The notes beneath the pieces were generated by a model. The model worked only from the letters and a program-made list of their open reading frames with translations. It made no database searches and was not told the origin of the DNA. From assembly GCA_963644495.1 (NCBI GenBank), contig CAVIPV010000001.1, positions 1 to 64,000 of the forward strand: DNA of 64,000 bases. The letters are read 5' to 3'. Of the stretch, positions 18,793 to 27,438 are shown piece by piece (positions within the stretch are counted from its first letter, which is position 1; every line of letters starts with the position of its first letter). This DNA comes from Enterocloster sp963644495 (lineage in GTDB: Bacteria > Bacillota > Clostridia > Lachnospirales > Lachnospiraceae). The position numbers and the translations under genes are program-made.

Positions 18793-20001
18793 TTATGGCA
18801 CAAAGGTCAGAACCGTATGGATCACCACCAGTCCCGCAAGGATCGCCACCTGTTTTCCTCTGTGCTCGGTGAGCAGTCCGATAAACTCCCGCACAAGGGC
18901 ATTGGGCCAGAAATACCATCGGGTGCCTGCGCCCATGCCTACGGCCCGCATCTTTACTCTTCTGGCAAAAAGGCCGCTGCGGAATACATGGTAATCACTG
19001 GTGGAAAATGCGATCTTTCCATTCCCGGACTGTTCCAGGATCTTTGCCTTTGAAAACTTCATATTTTCATATGTGTTAGTGGATCGATCCTCCATAAGGA
19101 TACGGCTTTCCGGGATCCCTTTTCCCACCAGATACTGCTTCATGGATTCACTTTCGGATATGATTTCATTGCCCCCCTGTCCGCCTGAGGTTACGAAGAT
19201 AAGGTCTTTTCCTGTCTCTTTTCGCTGTTTTTCCCGGAATGCGACGGCACGGTCGATCCGTCCCTGCAAAAGAGGACTGGGAGTTCCGTCTTTTCGGATG
19301 CCGCAGCCTAAGATGATCAGGTAATCCTTATCATACTCCGGCTCATACCGGGCCGTGATCCGGTTTGCGATCATCAGCCCGATCATCATACATTCAAAAT
19401 ACAGGTATCCGGCAGTAAAAAGATTGACGATCAGCTCATGAAGCCTGGGAAAATGGATCAGTCCCGCCAGTCTGGTATCTGTCAGGATCATAAAGACTTC
19501 CCCGCCAGTAAGCAGAAAGGCCAGAATGATCCCCAGAACATTTACAAACCGCTTTCCCTCATGGCGAAGGAGCGCCATATTGGCGATGCACAGGGAAACA
19601 GATACCAGCAGAACAAAAGGGCTTGTGATCAGCATATAAGTCCTTGCAGATGTCCTTAACAGGCTGATGATCTGGCTGATATTCTGCTCTCCCTGCTGCC
19701 CATAATGAAACAGGTGGATCATAAGCCGGATATGGTTCATGAGAACAGATATTAAAAACAGGGCAAAGCCCATATAGTAGACCGTATTATAGGAATAGGG
19801 ATTGTAGCGCAGCTGCTCTCGGAAAGCATTTAACAGCAAAAAGATGGTAACAAGGAAAAAGGCTGCCAGGATCATACTGATCGGCAGCACCTGTTTCTCT
19901 TCACCGGCAGCGCCAAGGGCTGCAAGCACAGCCCCTGTGACCGCTGTAAGGATAGCTACATTCCAGATTTTCGGTTTTTTATCCCGTGTATCAAACTTCA
20001 T
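18793..20001 (-). CDS. Membrane YdcF/SanA-like DUF218 protein
   Basis: 402 aa. About six hydrophobic segments occupy residues 13-215. A DUF218 domain follows (about 225-375) with the family signature ILGCGIRKDGTPSPLLQGR, SGGQGGNE, a Ser/Asn/Thr ENM helix (STNTYENM) and FSTSDYHVFRS, then a last membrane segment at the C-terminus. Members of this family are linked to envelope or cell wall precursor functions, but their biochemistry is poorly defined. It is the last gene of the operon HD hydrolase, STAS-kinase fusion, kinase 4, papain-like 2, YdcF. The preceding stop is 12 bp upstream. Placement with cargo genes may point to envelope maintenance during secretion, which is speculative. Confidence 0.8.
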   Translation of the reverse strand: MKFDTRDKKPKIWNVAILTAVTGAVLAALGAAGEEKQVLPISMILAAFFLVTIFLLLNAFREQLRYNPYSYNTVYYMGFALFLISVLMNHIRLMIHLFHYGQQGEQNISQIISLLRTSARTYMLITSPFVLLVSVSLCIANMALLRHEGKRFVNVLGIILAFLLTGGEVFMILTDTRLAGLIHFPRLHELIVNLFTAGYLYFECMMIGLMIANRITARYEPEYDKDYLIILGCGIRKDGTPSPLLQGRIDRAVAFREKQRKETGKDLIFVTSGGQGGNEIISESESMKQYLVGKGIPESRILMEDRSTNTYENMKFSKAKILEQSGNGKIAFSTSDYHVFRSGLFARRVKMRAVGMGAGTRWYFWPNALVREFIGLLTEHRGKQVAILAGLVVIHTVLTFVP

Positions 20002-20013
20002 GGTATTTCTCCG

Positions 20014-22071
20014 TTATTTTCTTTTCAGAACCTCCGGATTTAGATCATCCGGCTTTTTCTCCTCTGACAGACCGGACTGTGTTTTCTGCATTGTGGTTTT
20101 CCTTGTACCTGAACCTGTAATCCTGATTTCCTGATGACTCAGCTCTGATGCCCTGATAGGATCTAAAATCCGTTTTTTCGCCAGATTTTTTACAGTTACA
20201 GGAAGATAGGTGGTAACACTTATATCCTGATCCATCGCCGTTTTCACCGTTCTCCAGTTGGCATTGTCATAAGCATGATTGGCGACGGGCGTCAGATTAT
20301 TGCATTTCAGTTTGTGATCTTCATAGGTTACGCCTTTTTTTGTAAGAGCCTCATCAAGGGCAAGCTCTCCCCTGTCATTTGTCAGATCCTGAAGCCAATG
20401 TGCATCAAAGGAATATTGTTCTCCTACGAAGTTCCCTTCATTTACCAGATCCTTTTGCAGCTTATAGCCTTCCTCTGCCAGCTCATCCAGTGTCATCTTC
20501 GTTTTTTTGGGGTTATTCGGGTCATGGAGATATACATACTCCTCTTCTTTTCCGTCTTCGGTTACTTTTTCGTAGCCATAAACCGTCTGATAATGATCCT
20601 TCATCAAAAGGGCAAGAGAACCTCTGTCTGTTTCCAGACTCCGTTCCAATACAGCCCTTATTTTATCTTTAAACTCGTTGTGCTTTTGGACCCTTTCCGC
20701 CTCGCTCCACGGTGCCCAGGGGTGGTTTTTATCGTACATATTAAGATTAGCCACATCTGCCTGGATGGAATTTAAGGCGGTATCCGGGAGTACATTCATG
20801 ATCAGCTCACGGGAAAGGTCGATGGAATTACACATATCGCCGTTCATAGAGCGAAGATCATAAGGTGTACAGATCTTGCTGTCCGGCCGGAAGGCGCGGA
20901 TGGTCTCCTGGTCCATTTCCACACCTTTTTGCCTCAGCATAGAGGAAAGAGTAACAGACCAGCAGCCCCCCAGTGTATGCTGCAGCTGAGGCTGTGTCAC
21001 ATCCGGCAAGATCACTTTGGTGGTTTTTGTGGTTTTTTCTATCTCAGGTGCATGGGCCTGTCTCTGCTTGAAATTCTCTTCCGACTGCTTTTCCAGTTTT
21101 CGGATCTTTTTCAGATTTTTCATGCGCCGCTCCAGATAGGAATTCAGATCCGGATCTGTCTTTCCCAGATCCTGCTGCAGCTTTTTCAGATCTTTTATCT
21201 TGTTGGAGTTGAACTCCTCCATCCGATCCGGATGATTTATGACAAATTCATCATATCCTTTAAAAAACTCTGCGCTGCCGATCTTCTGCTTAATAGGAGA
21301 GCGATCCATGGCCGTTTTTTTCTGAAAGTCAAGCTCCCACTGTTCATCATATTCAGGCTGATCCGGCTCATCATCCAGTTCCTCATCCGGATCATCCGCC
21401 GGTTCTGTGGGTTTCTCAACATTTTCTTGCGATCTGTCAATGATCTCCTCCGGCTGCTTCCGGGAAGCAGCCGGTTCTTCCCCTGCTTCTTTTTTCTTTG
21501 CAGCGGATTTAGCCATCTTTCTTTCCGCTGTCTTTTCAGCCGTTTTTTCAGCAGCTTCCGCCTCCATCCTGTTCTCTTCGGCCCTCTCTTTCCCGTCCAT
21601 CTGATCTGCCGACGGGCCGTTTAGACCTTCACCGTGGGTGCGCAGCCTGACAAGGCTGTTTTTCATCTCCTGCAGTCTTCTGAGAGCGATCTCGGTATCC
21701 TGCATACGGGCATAGCTGACACGGCTAAACAGTCTTGCCAGAAAGCCGAAAAAAGTATTATGTCTGTCTTCATAGTGTTTCAGGCTGTCGATGGCAGCAT
21801 CAACGGAGCTTTCCAGACTTTGTAAGGATTTTCCCTCCATATTTCCCAGAAAATCCGGCTCGTCTTCCTTATCTCTCATTCCGCACAGCCTTTTAAAGCT
21901 GCGCTTTACCTCCCAGAAATCAGTGGAGCTTTTTCCGCCGCGGAATCCTCCCAGATAAGACCAGTGCTTCGCCAGACTGTTCATGCCTTCCCCGATCCGT
22001 CGGATCCGTTCCCTCTCATAGTCGGCATTAAAAGTATATTCCATGGCCTGCTTTTTCTTTTCATCTCCCAT
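20014..22071 (-). CDS. Papain-like cysteine protease candidate effector 2
   Basis: 685 aa with no signal peptide. The N-terminal 150 residues are helical, with a TDFWEVKRSFKRL segment that resembles the shared module. A charged Ala/Glu/Lys-rich linker (about 155-240) precedes the catalytic core: GGCWSVTLSSML with Cys370, KDHYQTVYGY with His493, and YLHDPN with Asp517. The same triad order and the same CWSVTLS sequence occur in the plus-strand protein at 3606, so they are paralogues in this domain only. The C-terminal 50 residues are basic and disordered and lack the INFxQLK motif. It lies between kinase 4 and the YdcF-like gene in one operon. The exact reaction is unknown. Confidence 0.7.
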   Translation of the reverse strand: MGDEKKKQAMEYTFNADYERERIRRIGEGMNSLAKHWSYLGGFRGGKSSTDFWEVKRSFKRLCGMRDKEDEPDFLGNMEGKSLQSLESSVDAAIDSLKHYEDRHNTFFGFLARLFSRVSYARMQDTEIALRRLQEMKNSLVRLRTHGEGLNGPSADQMDGKERAEENRMEAEAAEKTAEKTAERKMAKSAAKKKEAGEEPAASRKQPEEIIDRSQENVEKPTEPADDPDEELDDEPDQPEYDEQWELDFQKKTAMDRSPIKQKIGSAEFFKGYDEFVINHPDRMEEFNSNKIKDLKKLQQDLGKTDPDLNSYLERRMKNLKKIRKLEKQSEENFKQRQAHAPEIEKTTKTTKVILPDVTQPQLQHTLGGCWSVTLSSMLRQKGVEMDQETIRAFRPDSKICTPYDLRSMNGDMCNSIDLSRELIMNVLPDTALNSIQADVANLNMYDKNHPWAPWSEAERVQKHNEFKDKIRAVLERSLETDRGSLALLMKDHYQTVYGYEKVTEDGKEEEYVYLHDPNNPKKTKMTLDELAEEGYKLQKDLVNEGNFVGEQYSFDAHWLQDLTNDRGELALDEALTKKGVTYEDHKLKCNNLTPVANHAYDNANWRTVKTAMDQDISVTTYLPVTVKNLAKKRILDPIRASELSHQEIRITGSGTRKTTMQKTQSGLSEEKKPDDLNPEVLKRK

Positions 22072-22103
22072 AGCTGCTCCCCTTTCTGTTCCGGGTGGTG
22101 GTC

Positions 22104-25100
22104 TTACTTATTTTTTACAGGTCCCTTTTCCTGGTTTTTCGGATTTTCTGCTTTTCCTGAAATTTCAGGATTTTTCTTGTTGCCTGTCTTTTTTACATTT
22201 TTAGATTTTTCATCAACCTTTTCTTCATACTTCTTTGCAATGGTCAACTCGTTCATGTAAAGGTTATGAAGGATTCCCCGTACTTCCCGGGAAGAAATCT
22301 CCTGCTCGCCGATTGCATTGCCCGGATCCTGCACCTGCTTAATATTATTTAAAAATGCATCTGCTGCTGCCTCCGGCAGCTCTTTGGACTTTTTCAGCTG
22401 GAGTGTATAACGATAAAGAGTATTTAAATCCTTTTGTATCTGTCGGATATCCGGTTTTTTATCCTTATCCTGTTTTACGGCCTTCTGTAATTTTTCCAGA
22501 GAAAACAGTTCTCTCTGGAACTGCTCATCGGGCATATCCGGGGTTTTTTCCGGCCGTTTTACAGAAGTATCCCCTATATTCGCACCGTTCATGCTGTAAT
22601 TCCACAGGCGCTGCTGCGCTTCTAAGGCTCTCATCCCCAAGGCCATTACCGGATCATCTGCAGAATGTCTGCTCAGATTGTCCTGCAATGTAAAGTGCAT
22701 CTTTCCATAAATCTGATTTTCCATATTTGTAATCTGCAGTGCTGTATTTTGAGGGGTGTCATCTCTTCTTTTTACTGCCCGATAGATATTATAAACTGTT
22801 TTGCTTACCTTTTCCTGAGCCAGATATTCCTTCAGCTGTGTAGCTGCGTTAATACGCATCTGGTTTCTGGGTGAAATGCGGCGGCGTTTTCGGGCATTAT
22901 ATGCATCGATCTTCTGATCCAGATCCTGCTTTGCAGCCTCCATTTTCCTGTAAAAAGCTTCCAGTTTTTTTCCTTTTAAAGCGTTTTCTCTCCAGGTGAT
23001 CAGTTCCTGCTGCTCGGGCGTATACTCATTTCTGATACGTTCCCACTCTTTTGGGGTTTTTGTACTGCCCGTTAAGATCTTGTGCAGTTCCTCATAACTT
23101 GCGATATAATTCTCCAGAGCCGTATTCATTTTCTTAAACTCTTCGCTGCGTTTATTCAGACGATCTCCGCCGTTATTATACAACATCTGATGGATTTCTT
23201 TAAGGCTGTCCGCTTCCCGTTGGTGGAATGTATCCAGCGCTTTAAAATCCATCTCCGATGACTGACGTTCTCCCGGTTCTTCCGGCTTTTGCTCACTGTA
23301 GCGGATCGGGGCTTTTCCCTTATTGGGTCCGAGGGAATAAGGCACCTTTCGAAATTTTGCAATCATCCTGTCCCGCTCTGCCTGCTTATGCTCCAGATAA
23401 TCATCATTTGCTCTTGCAAAAATATTGATCGGTACTCCCAGCGGGATCGGTTTTCCTTTTTCATCCCTCAGGATAGTTCCGTTTTCATCCTTTGCATACT
23501 CAACTTTCGGTATCAGTTTCTGCAGATCAAGTTGAGCCCACTCATCATCCTGTACAATATGGATTCCCTGATCTATATTTTGTAATTTTCCGTCCTTATC
23601 GATCTGCAATCCGGGATTTTCTCTCCCCAGTCTGATCATATCCTGCAAATCGGCTAATCTGGCTTTTGCTGCATTGACCTGCTCTGTCCTGAACTCATAG
23701 GGTTTTAAAAGATTGAAAAGATCATCCGCCGTCATTTTTTCGATGGCTGCTGCCATTTTAGGTGTTATGATCTTTAAATCTGAAGGCTGGGCTAAATTCT
23801 GCACACCACCTTCTGTTATCGTTCCGAAAGAATTGTCATTATCAATCCCCAGAACCCCCAAAAGCTTTGGGCGCTCCGGATCAGAAAAATCCTGCTTTAA
23901 GAAGAAGTTATTGGAATGCCGGTCTGTATTACCGCACAGATAATCAAGGATCTGAAGATCCGCCAGGGAACTGAGCATTTCCTTTGAATTTAACTGTTTC
24001 CGGTCCATCTTGGTATAAAATGGATCTGTGTATAACATATAAGCAAAATCAGCCATATCAAGGCCGGCTGCTTCTGTCATAACACCCTTTATTTCTTTAT
24101 CGCCGCGCTTTATAGTAATCTTTTTACTTTCAGTTAAAAGCCCCGGAAATCCCAGCTCTCTTGCAACATCGCTCATGGCACAGGCACGGCTGGCAACCTT
24201 ATCCCCAGTCTCTATGCCCGCTTCTTCCAATATACCGTGACGGTTAAAGTTTTTTCCCACTTCCACCGCCAGATTTTCGAGTATTTCTCTGAATTTGACA
24301 TCTTTCTTTACAGCAGAAGAAATAAAACGCGCCTTATCTATAAACTGATTCAGAGAAAGGATACCGGAATCCTTCGGCGGCGCCGTATTTAACATTGTAT
24401 AAAAGGATGTCAGTTTAAAATTATCGTAGTATATGAACAGCTTACTAAGAACCTTCCCATAGGCAGGATAGTTCTGTTTGTATTTCAAAAACAGCATTTT
24501 CGCGTCATACTGTTCTAAACGTTCCGCTACATCTGCTGTGAAAAAACCACGATGACGTATACCATTTTCATCCGTATATTCTACCGGCTCACGGCTGCTC
24601 ATGACACCGCCCACCGTTTTCTGGCTGCGGTTATTAAACTCCACTTTGGAGCCTTTCATACCCCCAAGCACACCGGCAAGAGGCGGAAGATTCTCCGGTG
24701 AAAGACCCATTAACTGATTCCGGTTCTGAACCAGAAGGCGGTTCAGGGCCTCACAGGTGGGTTTTAAATCTTTATCAACAGAAAGTCTGGTCAGATCCCT
24801 GATACATTCTCCATACAGATTCTGCAGCTCTTTATGCTCCTTCTCTGTCATAGGAAGGTAGCTTCCAAAGCGGTTATGACGGATATAATGAAGCTGCATC
24901 TTCGATAAAAGCTGCTCCATATCCTCTTTCAGGAGCTGTTCGCCTTTCTGGTTGAAATCCCCATGCTTTTGCAGGTTCTCCCACAGATTATACGTTTCTT
25001 CATAAACCGTGCCGGCTACTGCTGCATAATAAGGAGATCTCTCATTCACCAACGGCAATGTGGCATCATTCAAGGTTCTGTCAGGTACATCTTCCTCTTC

Positions 25101-25529
25101 TCTCATGCCGCCCGGTTCCATTTCAAGATGTTCCAGGGCTTCTGCATCCCGAAGCATCTTATCATATTTACCCGGCTCTTTCTTTATCTTCTCATAATCT
25201 TCATATAAGCTTAATCCCTTGTTCAGAGAATGGATCTGAAGTACTCTCCAGAGCTTTTCCAGCTCTTTCTGAAAGTTTTCCGGTGTTAGTTCAGCCCCCT
25301 TAAAAAATGTGCGGATGTTATTTCTCGGTTCCAGCCCAAGGACGGTATAAAATCTGTATAACTCCTGATAACTGGATCGCGGATCATATGCAGCCGTTCC
25401 GTTGGCATGATCCATAATAAACTTTAAAGCCTGATCGGCAGTACGGGCCGTTTCCCCGGTCAGGGAACGTAAGAGCCGTTTCCACTCCTGATCCTGTGTT
25501 TCTTTGTCTTTTGGGATTGAATATCTCAT
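22104..25529 (-). CDS. Large kinase-like predicted T4SS effector, paralogue 4
   Basis: 1141 aa, the longest paralogue. MRYSIP start after AGGGGAG. Landmarks: MQLHYIRHNRFG and LPMT; SSREPVEYTDENG; LCGNTDRHSNNFF at about residue 538; GVLGIDNDNSFG; LKIITPKMAAAI; the helical module around FKKMNTALENY; QRLWNYSMN; and a C-terminal REVRGILHNLYMNEL followed by a Lys/Pro/Asn-rich tail. It sits in the operon started by the HD hydrolase and STAS-phosphotransferase genes, about 50 bp behind the latter. Catalytic residues are intact. Target unknown. Confidence 0.72.
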   Translation of the reverse strand: MRYSIPKDKETQDQEWKRLLRSLTGETARTADQALKFIMDHANGTAAYDPRSSYQELYRFYTVLGLEPRNNIRTFFKGAELTPENFQKELEKLWRVLQIHSLNKGLSLYEDYEKIKKEPGKYDKMLRDAEALEHLEMEPGGMREEEDVPDRTLNDATLPLVNERSPYYAAVAGTVYEETYNLWENLQKHGDFNQKGEQLLKEDMEQLLSKMQLHYIRHNRFGSYLPMTEKEHKELQNLYGECIRDLTRLSVDKDLKPTCEALNRLLVQNRNQLMGLSPENLPPLAGVLGGMKGSKVEFNNRSQKTVGGVMSSREPVEYTDENGIRHRGFFTADVAERLEQYDAKMLFLKYKQNYPAYGKVLSKLFIYYDNFKLTSFYTMLNTAPPKDSGILSLNQFIDKARFISSAVKKDVKFREILENLAVEVGKNFNRHGILEEAGIETGDKVASRACAMSDVARELGFPGLLTESKKITIKRGDKEIKGVMTEAAGLDMADFAYMLYTDPFYTKMDRKQLNSKEMLSSLADLQILDYLCGNTDRHSNNFFLKQDFSDPERPKLLGVLGIDNDNSFGTITEGGVQNLAQPSDLKIITPKMAAAIEKMTADDLFNLLKPYEFRTEQVNAAKARLADLQDMIRLGRENPGLQIDKDGKLQNIDQGIHIVQDDEWAQLDLQKLIPKVEYAKDENGTILRDEKGKPIPLGVPINIFARANDDYLEHKQAERDRMIAKFRKVPYSLGPNKGKAPIRYSEQKPEEPGERQSSEMDFKALDTFHQREADSLKEIHQMLYNNGGDRLNKRSEEFKKMNTALENYIASYEELHKILTGSTKTPKEWERIRNEYTPEQQELITWRENALKGKKLEAFYRKMEAAKQDLDQKIDAYNARKRRRISPRNQMRINAATQLKEYLAQEKVSKTVYNIYRAVKRRDDTPQNTALQITNMENQIYGKMHFTLQDNLSRHSADDPVMALGMRALEAQQRLWNYSMNGANIGDTSVKRPEKTPDMPDEQFQRELFSLEKLQKAVKQDKDKKPDIRQIQKDLNTLYRYTLQLKKSKELPEAAADAFLNNIKQVQDPGNAIGEQEISSREVRGILHNLYMNELTIAKKYEEKVDEKSKNVKKTGNKKNPEISGKAENPKNQEKGPVKNK

Positions 25530-25579
25530 ATGAAGCTCCCCTTTCTGTCAGCTAAGGACGGTTTCCTCTGACTGTGTTC

Positions 25580-26752
25580 CTAGAAAGTCAGTGTATCTAC
25601 TGCAGGCACCAGACGGATCAGCTGTTCTTTATAGTAGGCGATCAGCTGTTCCCGATCCGGCATATCCCGGCGGATGGTGCGGCGTAACAGACGCATATAG
25701 CCGATGATCTTTGCCTTGTTTTCTACCTCATCCAGTCTTGCCGGATCCTCGGTTCCCAGATATAAGGCCAGTGCCCTGCGCCAGAAGATTTTAGATGTTT
25801 CAAAGGAGAAGCCCAGGAAATTCACAGTCACCTGATGATCCAGCTCTGCAAAGCCTACAAAGGCATTGAACATGGAGCCAAGCTCGAAGATAGGATGTCC
25901 CATGCAAAGGGTATCCATATCAATGAGCAGTGCCTCGCCGTCACGTACCATCAGATTGTTGGTATGGTAATCTCCGTGCATCATAGTATGCTGATCCGGC
26001 ACTGCTTCTACCATGCTGTATAATTTTTCTCCGATCTCTGCCGGTAAATGTTCCTTGTCAAAAGCGGCCCAGCCAAGAGCAACCTCCTTCATATCCGGCA
26101 TGTCTCCCGGTTTTACCTGAGTGCTGTGGATCTGCTTTAACATATCTGTATAGTATTTTAAGGGCAGTTCCAGATGATCCGGATCCCGGATGATCAGCTT
26201 GGAAAGAGGCTCTGCCTCTAAAAGCTCCATAACAGTACCGTAGCTTTCTCCGATCCGCACCACATCATAAGGGATCGCTGTATTAACACCCAGCACCAGA
26301 GCTTTTCTTGCCAGTTCCCGCTCTCTCTGGATCTCAGGAAGAGCATTGGGATTGAAATAAACCTTGATAATGGTTTCTGCATCATAGCGGTAAACGGCAC
26401 CGTTTGCCCCTTTTCCGATCAGTTCACAGCCCTCTACGCTGAACTGGCGGTAGGCCTTTTTTACACGGATCATTTCCGTAAAACCGGTCATATCCAGGAT
26501 TTCGTAAACCTCCAGTGATACATTGATCATGGTAAGTTCTGCTGTTTCCTTACGCAGACGCAAAAGGACACGAAGTCCCGCACTGGAGATATATTCCAGC
26601 TTTTCGGCGTCAATGACCACAGGCAGACCCGGTGCTTTCGCACGGGCTTGCTGGATCTCTGCCTCTACCTCATGGGCATTGGATGCATCTACTCTCTTGC
26701 CCGGACAAATTGTAAGTACCCCGTCATTTACATTAAAACTGATTTTTTCCAT
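25580..26752 (-). CDS. STAS domain fused to aminoglycoside-phosphotransferase-like kinase
   Basis: 390 aa from the ATG at 26752, which has GAGGAGG 8 bases upstream inside the end of the previous gene. A TTG at 26770 is the only longer in-frame option. Residues 1-105 form a STAS anti-sigma antagonist domain with the phosphoacceptor-type segment YISSAGLRVLL (Ser56/Ser57). Residues about 110-390 form an APH/choline-kinase-like domain: glycine loop GKGANGAVYRY, Lys in IIKVYF, catalytic HGDYHTNNLMV and metal-binding LIDMDT. Such fusions may join partner switching to small-molecule or protein phosphorylation. The pathway is not known. It lies second in a cassette-driven operon with kinase 4 and papain-like 2, so it belongs to the same regulon. 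Confidence 0.85.
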   Translation of the reverse strand: MEKISFNVNDGVLTICPGKRVDASNAHEVEAEIQQARAKAPGLPVVIDAEKLEYISSAGLRVLLRLRKETAELTMINVSLEVYEILDMTGFTEMIRVKKAYRQFSVEGCELIGKGANGAVYRYDAETIIKVYFNPNALPEIQRERELARKALVLGVNTAIPYDVVRIGESYGTVMELLEAEPLSKLIIRDPDHLELPLKYYTDMLKQIHSTQVKPGDMPDMKEVALGWAAFDKEHLPAEIGEKLYSMVEAVPDQHTMMHGDYHTNNLMVRDGEALLIDMDTLCMGHPIFELGSMFNAFVGFAELDHQVTVNFLGFSFETSKIFWRRALALYLGTEDPARLDEVENKAKIIGYMRLLRRTIRRDMPDREQLIAYYKEQLIRLVPAVDTLTF

Positions 26753-26756
26753 CTCA

Positions 26757-27344
26757 TTATACCTCCTCAAATACGATCTCGATCAATCTGTGAAATTCCT
26801 GCCATGCAGGTGTATCAGAAAGCTCTTTCAGGTTTTCTGCCATAGTGCGAAACAGCCATGCCTGTTCCCTGGGATCCTTCTGGTTGAAATTCTGCCAGAG
26901 CTTATGTCCGTCCTTTCGCCACTGGCGGTAAAGGGAACGCATATTTGCCAGCTTGTCCCCCAGATACAGGATCTTAATATCCTTATCCTTTGTTTCTGCT
27001 ACGATCTGCAGTCCTTCCTGCTTGCGTATCTTCCAGGTCTGCTCTGCCGGAAGTCCGTCTCTTTTATTTTCTGTTTCTGAGGCCACCAGCTCAGCCACCC
27101 GGCTGCCAAACTGCTCCTTTATCTCCTGCATCGGCACTCCTGCATCCTCTACAACGTCATGGAGCAGTGCTGCAGCGATCACCTCCTGTTTGTCTGTCAT
27201 GGAGCCAACGATCGCAGCTACTTCTGCCGGATGCAGGATATAGGGAATATGCTCTTTTCTGCGCTCCATACCATCATGGGCCTTTGCCGCAAATATGATG
27301 GCCCGTGTTACCAATTCCTCCAAATTCCTTCCTCCGTTTTCCAT
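26757..27344 (-). CDS. HD-domain protein, RelA/SpoT-type small alarmone hydrolase family
   Basis: 195 aa. A stand-alone HD hydrolase with the ppGpp-hydrolase (SpoT/MESH1-like) pattern: YILHPAEVAAI, then ALLHDVVEDAG, then KILYLGDKLANM. There is no synthetase, TGS or ACT domain, so synthesis is not expected. It is the first gene of the operon that continues with the STAS-APH fusion, kinase 4, papain-like 2 and the YdcF-like gene. The cassette promoter lies 37 bp before the ATG. The ribosome binding site at this ATG is weak; a TTG at residue 8, preceded by GGAGGAAGGAA, is an alternative start. Substrate may be (p)ppGpp or another nucleotide. Confidence 0.82.
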   Translation of the reverse strand: MENGGRNLEELVTRAIIFAAKAHDGMERRKEHIPYILHPAEVAAIVGSMTDKQEVIAAALLHDVVEDAGVPMQEIKEQFGSRVAELVASETENKRDGLPAEQTWKIRKQEGLQIVAETKDKDIKILYLGDKLANMRSLYRQWRKDGHKLWQNFNQKDPREQAWLFRTMAENLKELSDTPAWQEFHRLIEIVFEEV

Positions 27345-27381
27345 TATGTTCTCTTTTTCTGAAAATCTTTCTTACAGCTTT

Positions 27382-27417
27382 ATTATAACTGTGCATGTGG
27401 GACAAGTGTAGGACAAA
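27382..27417 (-). promoter_or_regulatory. Direct-heptamer cassette promoter of HD/STAS/kinase 4 operon
   Basis: Minus strand: TTTGTCC, TACA, CTTGTCC, 12 bp, perfect TATAAT. One of two cassettes without an extended -10 TG. It follows directly after the last gene of the secretion operon. Confidence 0.8.
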
Positions 27418-27438
27418 ACTGAAAAATTCATGTAAAAC

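Noticed and set aside
20929..21624. Plus-strand open frame of 231 codons
   Set aside because: It lies entirely antisense to the papain-like gene at 20014-22071, has Phe/Leu/Ile-rich low-complexity content typical of a complement of a charged coil, and has no ribosome binding site.
98..25529. Kinase genes as HipA toxin-antitoxin pairs
   Set aside because: No HipB-like DNA-binding antitoxin gene precedes any of them, the proteins are more than twice the HipA length, and they belong to a common activated regulon.
26757..27344. HD gene as a bifunctional (p)ppGpp synthetase
   Set aside because: The protein is only 195 aa and contains only the HD hydrolase part.
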